Positions 22,418 to 33,419 of a stretch of DNA of 64,000 nt are shown here, one piece after another (position 1 is the first letter of the stretch; each line of letters opens with the position of its first letter). The stretch is taken from contig JAFEMH010000939.1 of assembly GCA_022495995.1 (NCBI GenBank), positions 372,001 to 436,000 of the forward strand, written 5' to 3'. The position numbers and the translations under genes are program-made. Under the pieces are notes generated by a model. The model searched no databases. It had not been told where the DNA came from and saw nothing but the letters and a program-made list of their open reading frames with translations. The DNA comes from Adenophora triphylla var. japonica. Its lineage: Eukaryota; Streptophyta; Magnoliopsida; Asterales; Campanulaceae.

Positions 22418-23751
22418 CTTGCACTTCGATCACAAATTTTCTTCAATTCCGGATCTTCTTGTTGAGCTTCCTTCAAATCACCATACAATGTCGGAACGGC
22501 TCGAACATTCGCAACTATCACTTCACTCTTCAACTCCCGAGAACTCAAGGTCAGCCACATACGCCTTTCGCTAATCGCATCGGCCACCACATTGGCCTTC
22601 CCCGGATGATAGGATATGACACAATCAAAATCCTTCAAAAACTCTAACCATCTTCTTTGCCGGTTGTTCAACTCCTTTTGGGTAAATAGGTACTTCAAAC
22701 TCTTATGATCGGTGAAAATCTCGAATTTCGCCCCATAAAGATAATGCTTCCACTTATGTAACGCAAACACAATCGCCGCCAATTCCATATCATGAGTAGG
22801 GTAATTCTGTTCCGCCGGTGATAACTTCCTAGAGGCATACGCAATAACCTTTCCATCTTGCATTAACACACATCCCAAACCCGCCTTCGAGGCATCACTA
22901 TAAATAACAAAATTCTCGCAACCACTCGGAAGGGTAAGAACCGGAGCCGTCGTCAACCTCTTCTTCAATTCATCAAAACTTGCTTCACACTTGGAATCCC
23001 ATACAAACGGTACATCTTTCCGAGTCAACCTAGTCAACGGAGTAGCAATCCGAGAAAACCCTTCAATGAACCTCCGATAATATCCCGCCAACCCAAGAAA
23101 ACTACGGACCTCGGTCACAGTCGAAGGTTGCTTCCAATTAACCACGGCTTCAATCTTCGAAGAATCAACGGAAATCCCCGAACTCGACACAACATGCCCC
23201 AAGAAAGAAATCTGCTCAAGCCAAAACTCGCACTTACTGAACTTAGCGTACAACTGCTTCTCCCGAAGAACGGACAAAAAAATCCTCAAATGATTCTCAT
23301 GCTCTTCCCGGGACTTAGAATACACAAGAATATCATCAATAAAGACCACCACAAAACTATCGAGAAAAGGCTTGAAGACACGGTTCATCATATCCATAAA
23401 CACGGCTGGAGCATTAGTCAACCCAAACGGCATCACCACAAACTCATAATGACCATATCTAGTTCGGAAAGCTGTCTTAGCAATATCATCCGGCCTAATC
23501 TTCAACTGATGGTATCCGCTTCTCAAATCAAGCTTTGAGTAGATAACGGAACCTTGGAGTTGGTCAAACAAATCATCTATATGAGGAAGAGGATACTTAT
23601 TCTTAATGGTGGCTTGGTTCAACAAACGATAGTCAATACACAATCGTAAGGTACCATCCTTCTTCCTAACAAACAAGACCGGTGCTCCCCACGGAGACAC
23701 ACTAGGGCGAATAAAACCTCGGTCTAACAATTCTTGCAATTGGACCTTCAA
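22393..23751 (-). pseudogene. Gypsy reverse transcriptase and RNase H (pol middle)
   Basis: Copies element RNA into DNA and degrades the RNA strand. About 452 codons are open. RT motifs are present: YSKLDL (Asp75), MPFGLTNAP, and the catalytic FIDDILVYS (Asp139, Asp140). RNase H follows with [26 protein letters not shown] and VVADAISER. All catalytic acids appear intact. The frame is shifted relative to protease upstream (one base missing near 23765, giving MARPS and a stop instead of the usual MAPAELKEL) and relative to integrase downstream. Reading through both joints would restore one polyprotein, so lesions are few and local. Confidence 0.9.
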
Positions 23752-23756
23752 CTCTT

Positions 23757-24374
23757 TTAACTCGGCCGAGCCATTCTATAGGGTGCTTTAGAGATAGGAG
23801 CGGTACCGGGTACTAAGTCAATACAAAACTCTATCTCACGATCCGGAGGCATAGAGTACTCACTAGAGAACACATCACTAAATTCATTCACAACCGGAAC
23901 ATGAGCTAATTCGGGAGACTTCTTATTGGAATCTACCACATAAGCTAAGTAACCCGTACACCCCTTAGATAGCATCTTTCTAGCTTTTAAGGCAGAAATA
24001 ACATGTAACCCGAACATAGATTTATCGGCATCAAATATAAATGTAGGCACATCAGGCATAGCAAATGAAACTCGCTTCCTACGACAGTCTACCAAAGCAT
24101 GGCACTGACTCAACCAATCCATACCAAGGATCACATCAAAATCACGGATTGGTAACTCGACCAAATCCACCGGCAATACATGCCCACATATAGTCACATC
24201 ACATCCACGATATATCAAAGAAGATTCAAGGCTCTCTCCCATAGGAGTAGAGACCTCTAACACATAAGGCATAGATTCAGGCAAGATATGCAATGAGAAT
24301 GCAAAATGAGACGCCACAAATGAATGGGAAGACCCCGGATCTATAAGAATGCGGGCCTTAACTCCTGAGACAGA
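23757..24374 (-). pseudogene. Gypsy aspartic protease (pol 5' part)
   Basis: Cuts the gag-pol polyprotein. The frame opens upstream with ARILIDPGSSHSFVASHF; DPG stands at the active-site position where DSG or DTG is usual in retroviral-type proteases. Then come VILGMDWL, the second conserved protease block, and a linker to RT ([26 protein letters not shown]). It begins one frame away from the gag stop at 24376 and ends one frame away from RT. The DPG triplet is also what I recall from some plant gypsy elements, so I do not take it as proof of inactivation. Confidence 0.85.
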
Positions 24375-24375
24375 A

Positions 24376-25501
24376 CTATACCTCTAATGACGCATTAGGA
24401 TCGACCTCTCCTCGACCCAAAGCAAACACACGACCTTGGACTTTATCCTTAGGTTTCCCATCAACATCTCTCTTCACACCACTACCTTGACCCCCGAATC
24501 CGGTACCCGTCGCTTGCTTATTCTGTAACTTGGGACAATTCCTCCTGAAATGGCCCGGCGAACCACACTCCAAACACTTACCTTGTTTGCTCCAACACTT
24601 GTCCTCCGAATGCCCTATCCTCTTGCAAAACCCACATGTTGTCCCAAGCTGACCGGAAGTCGCACGATTTGCCGGAGCCGCCACATGACCTCCTCGATTC
24701 GCTCCCGGGGTGAAAGTCCTCGGCTGCACTCTATTCTGTCCCGATCCTTGACCCTGAAATCTGTTCCTGTTTCCTCCTTCATTCTTACCACGATGCTCCT
24801 CTATGTCGTTCTCAATCCGGTACGCCATATTCACTGCTTGGAAATTGGCGAAGTTATGCGCCAACAACCGCTTCAAACTCAACTCTTAAACCTTTCACAA
24901 ACCGGTAAACTCGCCTCTCCTCATCCGGGCACCAAATGGGGACAATATCGGGCCAACTACGTGAACTTCGCCGAATACTGCGCTATCGTCATGGTCCCTT
25001 GCTCTAGCTTCAGGAACTCGCCTTCTTTCTTGTCTCTAGTAACCATCGGCACAAAGTGATCTCGGAACTTGAGCGTGAAGTTCTCCCACGTCTGCGGTGT
25101 CAAATCTCGGTCCCAACCATCCTTTACCACTTGCCACCAATGCTCCGCTGGTCCTTCCAATTTGAAAACGGCGCATCTCACCTTCTCCGCATCCGTACTC
25201 TCCATAGCTGCGAAAATCTTGTTCATAGCCTCAAGCCACCTCTCAGCCTTCACCGATCCGATCTCCGTTGAAGGCTAGGAGGAGACATCTTCACAAACTT
25301 CTCCAACCCATGTTGCCCTTGTCTGCCTAGATTCTGATTCAAATTCTGATTCTGAGTTGCCATATGCTGAAGGAACCCTCGGAACATGTCCATCATCTCG
25401 GCGTTCGGATTACCAACACCACCCAAACCCAGATTCGGATCACCTTCATTTCCCGCCATTACAACAAACTCCTGCATTAAACACTCGACGTCAGTTACCA
25501 C
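24376..25501 (-). pseudogene. Gypsy gag with two zinc knuckles, frame-broken
   Basis: Structural protein that packages element RNA. Three overlapping or adjacent open stretches make it up: 25250-25501 (N-terminus, MAGNEGDPN), 24957-25253 (capsid-like core, ERWLEAMNKIFAAMES and AEHWWQVV) and 24376-24882 (C-terminal part). The last has two CX2CX4HX4C knuckles (CGFCKRIGHSEDKC and CLECGSPGHFRRNC), which bind RNA. Two frame breaks separate the stretches, near 25255 and 24885-24955. These breaks lie in GC-rich text. Gag ends in NASLEV and a stop, one frame off the protease. Confidence 0.88.
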
Positions 25502-25539
25502 ACACTCTCACTCAGCTAGACTCTACCCAAGAATTCTAA

Positions 25540-25559
25540 CCGAGCTCGATATTAACCGC
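25540..25559 (-). other. Primer-binding site remnant
   Basis: Just inside the 5' LTR the minus strand reads GGTTAATATCGAGCTCGG. TATC-GAGC aligns with the initiator-Met primer site TGGTATCAGAGC with one base missing and a mismatched start. The adjacent LTR end also lacks two bases, so this joint is damaged or misread. Confidence 0.5.
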
Positions 25560-27799
25560 TGGGGACCCCGACCCGGAACCTACACGTGTCCCGAGTTGGT
25601 GCGTCCCCAAACTAACCCAAAAACACTAAACTTTTAAAACCTTACTTTGACTTTCAAACATGAACATGAATAACATAACATTTCAAAAGAACTCCACTCT
25701 ACTCCACCACGGAGGAGGAGATAACTAACTTTGAAAATAGTTAACTGATTAGTTACAAAAGATTTAAGGTTATGACGTAGAGTTTAAGGTTTATAATTAC
25801 AAACTCCAAGAATGGAATTACCAAAATACAATTTATACGTCACCCTAAACATACCCTGACAATACCCAAAAGATTACTCCAAACTCCTCTCCGTCCTTAC
25901 TTGGGCGGTCCTCCTGTCTCGGGATCTAAAACAGTAAAGGGAGAGGGGTGAGAATAAATCTCAGCAAGCTATTATGGATGCAGCAATATGCCAAATAAAT
26001 GCAACATATAACAAGTCACACATAACACATTGGGAAAGCTATAAACACATACCATTACCTTGGTTTAGCTTTTCCCGTCTGAACAGTAGTCGTACAACAT
26101 TGGGTATAATAATACTCCAATTACAGTGAGCTGCTTAAGCAATACTCACGTCTTATAAGACCCGTTTTCCAGGGAACCATATAAGACAAGAGCAACTGTA
26201 AGGCTTTTGGCTCAATACAGACGCTATACCCCAACCCGTGGCCACAGGAGGGGACGGTCACAGATATAACATAATCCGATCACATTAGGTCACACTTCCA
26301 TAATTGATCGTATTCTGTTATACCCCCAACGTCAGCTGACTCACACATAATCAAGCACATAATAGATACTTGAATAAAATCCACAAAAAGGGATAACAAC
26401 ATATCAACATGGTAAACTATACTCATGTCCAACCAATATCATAGTGCAACATTTATTCAATACACTATGCAATAGAAACAATGTATATGAACTCAATGTA
26501 AGGCAAGGAAGTAGCATAAATCCATCCTACAAAGTCATTATACAATAATACATAGCCTCTTGAAAGGTCTAAGGGGAATCTACCAAGTTGGGATCATAAT
26601 TGTTTAGTTACTAAACTAGTTTATCTAACGTTTTCCAAGCAATATTTAAGGTACTTCCACTATTCCATTTTGATCACTTAGAACGTCATTGTGAAGCCAA
26701 AGTATTCTACTTTAATCTAGGTTAAAAAGATTTCATTTAGGTTCGAGTTTGATTAGGTTTGAATAGCTATAAAGTTGAGGTGAGAAAATCGCCGTGAGGA
26801 CGACTCGTCCCCGGGGCACGACTCGTCCCCACTTTACCCCACCGAACCCGGCGTCCCCTTAGGTCACGACTTCCCTTCGTCCAAGGGACGACTCGTCCTC
26901 GGCCCTATTTGCACGCACAAACAAAGCGGAAATCAACACAAAAATCCCAAGAAACCCTATGTCCAACCAAATGCATCCTAAGTTATGAACCTAAAGGGCA
27001 TTTCCAACTTGGGTAACTTTAATCTACTCCTTTAACTCCATGAAATCAAGTCTTAAACCTAGATCCATTCAACTTCCATAACTCACAATATTTCTACAAA
27101 CCCAACAAGGTTCTAAATCAACACATTCAACTCCCAATAGTTTTCCCAAGCAAGAAATCACCAACATAAGAACAAGAACCACAAGAAATATTCATGAGCA
27201 TTCATGAGAAGAGAAGTCATAACAACTTACTTGGATTTTAGAAGGAAATGCTTGATCTTTCTAGCTAGAAGGTTTCCTCTAGATCACCCAACTTCAATGG
27301 AGCTCTAGGACTTGAATTTTGGTGAAGAAAGTCTTGGATTTCCAAAGCTTGTGCAAAGGCTTCAATGGTGTCCCTTAGTTCTCCCTAGGTTGAAGAGGAG
27401 TAGTGAATGAGGAATGAAGGGGAAGGGGGGAAGGGAGTAGGAGGAAGTAAGGGATGGACACTTGGCATGAAGGAGGAAGTTTCTACAATTTGGCCCCCCA
27501 TGGAAATATCTATCTAGGCTTTCACCCAACCCAAATAAATTAATTTAAATCTTTATCCCATTAATTTATTCTACTCATTTAAATTCCCTACACCATTTAA
27601 CATTTTTCCATTTCTATTATTTTCCCAAGTTTATTTATTTAATGTCCAATAATTTCATAAAGATTCTAAATTTACTTTTCACCCAATTTATTTAAATTTA
27701 AGAATTTAAAGATATAATTGGACACATAAAGCTAGCATGAATATTAAAAGCATATAATTTAATATTTAAAAATAAGTGCCTAGGGTTGGGGTCGTCACA
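25560..27799 (-). repeat. 5' LTR of the nested gypsy element
   Basis: About 2,240 bp, ending GTCGTCACA at 27799. Long stretches (for example 26940-27799 against 20150-21006) look identical to the other LTR. Differences concentrate in GC-rich or homopolymer patches around 26200-26330 and 26790-26930. Confidence 0.93.
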
Positions 27800-29371
27800 G
27801 AGTATGTTTAATGGACTGGGATATATATATACTGATGTTGGTTGAATTAGTGAAGCTGAGTATGAATGAAAATGTGTCCTTCTTGCCTTGGTTGATGTTG
27901 TTTCAGCATCAGTATCAAATTATGGGGAAGAGCACGAGTCGTGCCTTGTGGCACGAGTCGTGCCCAGTGACCACTCGTGACCACGACTCGTGGAAATTGA
28001 TCCACCCGTGCTGGTTTTTATGAAGGCCAAGGGCACGAGTCGTGCCATGGGGCACGAGTCGTGCCCAGTGCAGTTTCAGGGTATCAATTTCTAGACCATT
28101 TAAACCTAATCAAACTAGTATGGATTTAGTTCCTCTTTAACTATACTTCTAGTACAACATTAGTACTTGGCAATGAAGTCTTAAATGGCCCAAAATGATA
28201 AAGGGAAACTCTTTAAATATAGTCCTGAAAATGGTTGAAAGTCAATTGTGAAACTTTAACCAAAGTTGATAAAACTTGGTAAATGAATATGGAACCTTTA
28301 TAGAAAGTGTTCAATATTATGACATGGATATGTAGGGCTTACTTGATATATATTGTGCCCATATGTGATTTCATATTCATGGTTGGTTGTGCACATAGTG
28401 TTTAAATACATGTTGCACTACTTCGTTGGTTGGAACATGAGTATTAATACCATGTTGTTGGATTGTTTTTGTTCAATAGTGTTTAAATATATGTTGCACT
28501 ATTGTGATGATTTAACATGAGTAATAGTACCCTGTTATGTATTGATATCCCAAAGTGTGGATTTATTTTCAAGTATCTATTATGTGCTTGACTGTGTTTG
28601 TATCAGCTGATAAGTAGGGGTATAATGAGATACAATCAATTATGGATTTGTTCTATAAGTGATTGAATTACATTATACCTGGGGTTGATAGTTTTTGTAT
28701 TGAGCCAAAAGCCTTACAGTTAGCTAGTTTCTTATTGAGTGAAGTTTCTACTCCCGACGTTGTACGACTTATTAGTTAGACTGGAAAGGTAAAATAAGGT
28801 AACGTAATGTGTTTACCGCTTTACCAATGTGATTACGTGTAGCCTGTTTATGTGTTACATATTATATGGCATATTGTTGCATCCATAATAGCTTGCTGAG
28901 ATTTATTTTCACCCCTTCTCCCTTTATTGTTTTTAGATCCCGCTGAGACAGGAGGACCAGACTGGTGAGGCCGGGAAGGAGTTTGGACATCTTTTGGTTT
29001 GTCAGGGTATGTTGTGATTTGGGAGTTGGGAGTGGTGGTGGTTGTTATTCTTTTGGGGAGTTTTGTATATAAAACTTTTATAAAACATTTTCAGTATGGT
29101 TGTGTTGTAATTAATCAGGGGATTGGTTTTGTTCCAAAGTTGGCTTTTGTAAGCCTTCACAATTACAGTTTGTAATTAAAATAGGCTATAACTTTTTAAA
29201 GCAGGTTTATATATCACCTCCAAGTTAAGAGGTTATGTCGATTTGTTAAAGCTTGTTATACTTTCAAGTTTAATTAAACGAAAAGTTTTTTCAAATGGAG
29301 GTGATTTGGGGACGCTTCAGCTTGGGGCACGAGTTTATAGGTCCCGGGTACGGGTGGCGACCCACACTAAC

Positions 29372-29970
29372 TCCATCCAAAAACGTTAGATAATATTAAC
29401 AAAATGCAAGAGTTAAATTGTAGGTTCTTTCATATATTTTACATAAGTGGAACCCACATTGAGACGGGGGAGGTATCTCAATCCGGGTCGGTGGCCGCAG
29501 CCAAGCAACAAAATCTTGGCTGCACTAGTTAAGATGGAGGAAGTAACATTTTGCCAAGTGAGACATCATCATCATTAGGACGGATCCAGGGTCAAAATGG
29601 AGGGGTTAACAAATTACATTACCCAAAAACTTCAAAAAAATAATTGTTTGTTACATACCTATCTACATCGATTCTTCCTTTTTTTGCCAAGGGGAGTGGA
29701 CTGAGCAGGTAAGTGGGGGTGCACTTAGTAGTATTTTTTTTTTTTTTTACATGTCAACATTAATTTTGGGGGTTCACACTCACAGCCACCCCTTTGGGTG
29801 TGCCTGTGTCCGCCCCTAGATATCATGCAAATTTTCTTGCAGATAATTCTTGGAAATAAGTTCTTACCAAGTGCTTCTAAAACCAAGAAACTTGATTTTA
29901 TTGACATTTTTCCATATCATTAAAAAAAAAAAAAAAACACTCAAAATATGTAGATGAGCCATTGTTGCTT
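29372..29970. other. Intergenic 3' of the carbonic anhydrase gene
   Basis: AT-rich with T- and A-runs (29730-29748, 29922-29936). The phrase TTTGGGTGTGCCTGTGTCCG near 29790 is a common plant repeat tail. No exon was seen. Confidence 0.45.
29896..29901 (-). terminator. Poly(A) signal of carbonic anhydrase gene
   Basis: AATAAA on the minus strand, 77 bp past the stop codon at 29978. Confidence 0.55.
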
Positions 29971-29977
29971 GATAGAT

Positions 29978-31278
29978 CTACTGGATAATCTGATCAAACA
30001 TCTCAACTTGTCTTCCATATAAAGGTTGAGCAGGTCTTGCATTGTTCTTGCACCCCCAAACTAATGGACTCCTCAATGCCTCTACTTGAGCTCTTGATAT
30101 CGATCTCACCTACAAACATTATAGAAAGAAAAAATAAAATAAAAAACCTCCATTGTAGAGATTAAATGTGAATTTCAAAGAATATATGAATGGTGAAATG
30201 AATTATTTTGGTACGTACCTTGCCGAGGATGTTCCAAATGACGTTTTCGGTACAGGGAGGAGTGGTAAAAGAACCCGTGTATCGATAATACTTATGTGTT
30301 TTTTTCCTCACTTCTCTTGTATTAACATCTCCAAGAGTAATTTGTCCTAGTTCATGATGACTTGAATGCAATTCCCTAGCCAACATGCTTAGTTTATTTT
30401 GTATCTGTAGTCACAATTTACGTACGTAATTATAAGAATAATATATAGAGTACTTGCATGTTAATTAGATAAAGTTCGATTATTCGTAAAGTCATTCTGA
30501 GTGTTGTTTAATTGTTGGACTAGGCAACATTTGTACCTTTGTGACAAGGGGATCAGGGTTGCCATAGTGGTATAGGGCTGCAACAACTGAGATGGAGCCA
30601 TCTGAGGCCTTGTGAACTAGATGCAGCTCTGCAGCGTATCTGTAATTATTTCGGTCAAATATTATGTTCTATTAACCTCAAAGTGAAAAGGGTACAAGAT
30701 GTGTGCGCGTGTGTGTGAGAGAGAGAGGGAGAGAGAGAGAGAGAGAGAGAGCATACTGGACTCCGTTTAAGCGATGTTCAGAAGGAGAATGCCAATGCAT
30801 TTGAATGAGAGAGTAGTTTTTGCCATTTATGTTCAACACTCCTGCATACCCTTCATAACGCATCTGCATTAACAAATGAATAATCTTCAAGTGATCGTTC
30901 TATGGAGCATATATAATAATACTCCCTCCGTCCCATAAAGATGTTCCCGAAAGCAATTCAGATCTTGTAAGTATGAAAGAAACACTTAAAACATTGTAAA
31001 GAAGGGTTAAGAACAAACCCCAACATTGAAGCCATTATTGACCAAAGTAGCATTGGCAGGGCAATATTCTCTGTCCAAAGGCTTGAGCTTGTGATTGAGG
31101 ATACATTTTGTTTTTACAATGTTGATTGGAGACTGAAGTTTCCCAGTCGCGCATACTGAGAAATTAGGATTCAGAGCTGCCCATTTTTCAGGCCCCGTAG
31201 CACCCGAGTAACTGAATGGAATTGCTTGTTGAAGCTCTGGATGGAACAAATAAATAACAAAAATTTAGATGAGAGAGA

Positions 31279-31316
<38 letters not shown>

Positions 31317-31399
31317 ATACGTTGAGTAGTAGATGAGGGAAGTGTGGTGATGAACAGAAATGCAAGTGTGATGGCGAAGAATGAGGTTCGAGCAGCCAT
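29978..31399 (-). CDS. Alpha carbonic anhydrase, secreted, six exons
   Basis: Reversibly hydrates CO2 to bicarbonate with a zinc ion. Exons (minus): 31321-31399, 31019-31236, 30757-30863, 30537-30639, 30219-30404, 29978-30109; all introns are GT-AG and phases fit, giving 274 residues, the usual alpha-class size. Residues 1-26 form a signal peptide ([15 protein letters not shown]), so the product enters the secretory path or, as for some plant alpha enzymes, the plastid. Zinc ligands are His122 and His124 (MHWHSPSEH) and His141 (AELHLVH); the gate Glu128 and Thr216 (FTTPPCTE) are present, as is the GKLQSPINI block. Odd point: the segment is NNGFNVG, without the proton-shuttle His found as NNGH in human CA II. 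Introns 1 and 3 both begin GTATGC followed by a TC run. Intron 2 holds a truncated MITE end near 30930. Confidence 0.93.
30718..30751. repeat. GA microsatellite at start of intron 3
   Basis: A (GA)n run on the plus strand, which is a TC run directly after the intron 3 donor on the gene strand. It continues into a GT/GC mix up to about 30703. Confidence 0.9.
31268..31315. repeat. GA microsatellite at start of intron 1
   Basis: A (GA)n run that fills most of the 84-bp intron 1 of the carbonic anhydrase gene, directly after its donor. Confidence 0.9.
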
Positions 31400-31463
31400 T
31401 AATGGAGTTTTAGTTCACCAAGTGTGTGTGTGTGTGTGTATATAGACAGAGAGACCATGCACC

Positions 31464-31472
31464 TTATATATA
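31464..31472 (-). promoter_or_regulatory. TATA box of carbonic anhydrase gene
   Basis: TATATATAA on the minus strand, about 65-70 bp upstream of the ATG at 31399. A (GT)n stretch lies between. The short leader this implies is plausible. Confidence 0.5.
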
Positions 31473-31479
31473 CCTGCCT

Positions 31480-32635
31480 TAGCTTGACACTTTTGGAGAT
31501 CACTCGGCTCTATCTTAGTGTCTCTAGTAAAGTGGACCTCCATTTTCTCTTCCCCTTCTTCTGGATGTTTTTTCTCAATATTATTGGAGTCTTTAATTAA
31601 TTTGTCAAATATTTTAATTAAAAATTTGCTTTAATTGTTTTTACACTGTTTATATCATTTATACAGTTGCACTAAAAATTTATATTTTTATTTAAAATTG
31701 TGTCTACAACTTTAGACAAACTAAAAAATAAATGTAGACATTTATTATGGACAGTACTAAAAGGCTTTCACTCCCTACCATGGGAGGATCCAGCTATATT
31801 TGACGTGGGTTGTTTTGAATTTTTTTTTTACCTAAGTCACCGACTATATGTAACTTTTTTATATATGAAGTTATTTTTCACTGTTTTATTGTTTACAATA
31901 TTTTTTAAATACCAAACCCACGCGATTCCAAAATCTTGGATTCGCGCCTGCTCCCTACTATACTTCTGCAATTTGGTTTTAACCTCTGCTGTAAATTCAA
32001 GTAAGTTAGGACCACCTAATGCATATTCCTTATTTCAAAAAATTAGATCTATAAAAATTGTCATTTTCTACTAGGGGGATTTCTGATGATGCTGAAGAGA
32101 TAAGGTGATAATATATACTATAGGTAGGCGGGCAGCAGGTCCTTCATTAGCTTTCATTTGGACTCATGTTGTCCTTTTTCAAATGCATTTTACTAAGATG
32201 TATCTTTATGCTTCTCTCGCCGGCCGATTCTCGCCGGCCGATTTTAGGAGAATTCGCTGCTATGTTGCAGCATACGGTCTAGATTCGGTCACGTTTCTTT
32301 GGTGATCGAATAGCAGAAAAGATTGATTCGGTCTAGATTCGGTCACGTCTCTTTGGTGATCGAATAGCAGAAAAGATTGATTCGGTCTAAAATGCCCGTA
32401 AATGCCGAGCGGACGTTTATGGGCATTTTAGTCATTTTAACGCGTGCCTTTTGAAGTGGTGTTAGCCCTTTTTTTTTCTTAAAGAGGAAAGTGGTGTTAA
32501 TAAGGGTTACTATGCAATAATTTATTAAAGCTAATGTCAGATAGCATTACAACTAAAGTTCTTTAGTTTGCAATAATCGAGCCATAATTCAGTATAGTAA
32601 ATCTTATAGCTACATCAATCACACTTTGACAACCC
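31480..32635. other. Intergenic with a 53-bp tandem duplication
   Basis: At about 32277-32385 a unit containing TCTAGATTCGGTCACGT and GATCGAATAGCAGAAAAG occurs twice in tandem with one change. TCGCCGGCCGATT is doubled at 32219-32243, and AAAATGCCCGTAAA is followed by its inverted form. The 124-codon open frame at 31700-32074 has no recognisable domain. Confidence 0.6.
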
Positions 32636-32846
32636 GAGGGCGAGTCTTGGCGCAACGGTTAAGTTGCTCCTTTGGTGACCATAAGGTCACGGGTTCGAAC
32701 CTTGGCGAACAGCCTCTTGGCAATTGTCAGGGAAAGGCTCTAGCAAATGGTTCCCTCTCCCAACCCTCGCTTGGCGGGGAGCGCTTGGCCAACACGACAA
32801 TATTACTCCAGTGTCGTAAATACTCGCACCTATGATGGGAAAAAAA
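32636..32846 (+). mobile_element. tRNA-derived SINE (Au-like)
   Basis: The 5' part has a Pol III A box (TGGCGCAACGGTTAAG) and B box (GGTTCGAACC) about 35 bp apart, as in a tRNA gene. It continues with CAGCCTCTTGGCAATTG and GGTTCCCTCTCCCAACCC and ends in an A-run at 32841-32846. The start GGGCGAGTCTTGGCGCAACG matches my memory of the Au SINE family of angiosperms. No clear target duplication was seen. Confidence 0.8.
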
Positions 32847-33107
32847 GTCGGATGTACGCAACATTTTCCTTATATTAAAGCACAGAGATGGTGTTTGCGG
32901 ATGATCCATAATGAAAATTGCGTTAAAAATTACAAAAACTGACCGTTGCTTTATAACAAAAAAGCACATACAGTTTATTGGGTCATTTTGCTCTATTTCA
33001 TCGCATTGGAACCATCCAAAATGATGGAGCACAAACGCCTCATCCCAATATTGAAGCAAAACTCATGACATGTAGATGCTTAACATGTGGGCATAGCTTT
33101 TGATATA

Positions 33108-33418
33108 CTCCCTCCGTCCCGTTCGAAGCTTCACCTTTTACCCAAATGAGTGTCTCGGTAGAAGCTTCACATTTCCTAAAATGAAAAAGTTTTATTAATA
33201 TTCTATTATACATACCCCACTTCTCATACTCACATTCATAAATTATGGGTCCCACTTGTCATATCCTCTAACTTTTCTCTCTCACACATTTAAATTATAG
33301 GCCCCACTTATCTTACCCACTCACTTATTCTCTCTCTCACAACCATTTTCCACTCAACACTTTTCTTAAATTTTGTGCTCACACCAAAATAGTGAAGCTT
33401 GGGTTGGGGCGGAGGGAG
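33108..33418. mobile_element. Stowaway-like MITE, 311 bp
   Basis: CTCCCTCCGTCCCGTTCGAA at the left; GGTTGGGGCGGAGGGAG at the right; TA on both sides. The interior resembles the element at 12510-12798 (TCTCTCTCACA, TCACTTATTCTC). Confidence 0.75.
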
Positions 33419-33419
33419 T

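Larger units (their letters stand above)
18761..27799 (-). mobile_element. Complete Ty3/gypsy chromovirus (Tekay/Del type), minus strand
   Basis: A 9,039-bp LTR retrotransposon with target duplication GAGTA (18756-18760 and 27800-27804). On the minus strand the order is LTR, primer-binding remnant, gag with two zinc knuckles, protease, reverse transcriptase, RNase H, integrase with C-terminal chromodomain, polypurine tract, LTR. The integrase-last order and chromodomain mark a chromovirus; the long LTRs and chromodomain type fit Tekay/Del. LTRs are nearly identical, so the insertion is young. Yet pol and gag show at least five frame breaks, some of which may be sequence errors. Confidence 0.93.
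17992..29366 (+). mobile_element. Solo gypsy LTR (Tekay-related), split by a nested element
   Basis: The LTR starts TGTCACGACCCTAAACC at 17992 and ends GGGTGGCGACCCACA at 29366, with the 5-bp target duplication CTAAC on both sides (17987-17991, 29367-29371). Removing the nested element and one GAGTA leaves about 2.33 kb, close to the 2.24-kb LTRs of the inner element. The two also share the TGAGACAGGAGGACC region near 28950 and the GACGC-rich 3' end. A plus-strand TATA (TTATATAAAT) lies near 18335. Paired palindromes with core CACGAGTCGTG lie at 27931-28066. A solo LTR with intact duplication points to LTR-LTR recombination. Confidence 0.85.

Noticed and set aside
24330..24360. Protease DPG triplet as proof of inactivation
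   Set aside because: The same triplet is found, as far as I recall, in some plant gypsy proteases; not diagnostic.
31700..32074. 124-codon ORF
   Set aside because: No domain, AT-driven composition, and no splice or promoter support.
32636..32716. Functional tRNA gene, plus strand
   Set aside because: A and B boxes are present, but the acceptor stem does not pair and the sequence continues into a SINE body and A-tail.
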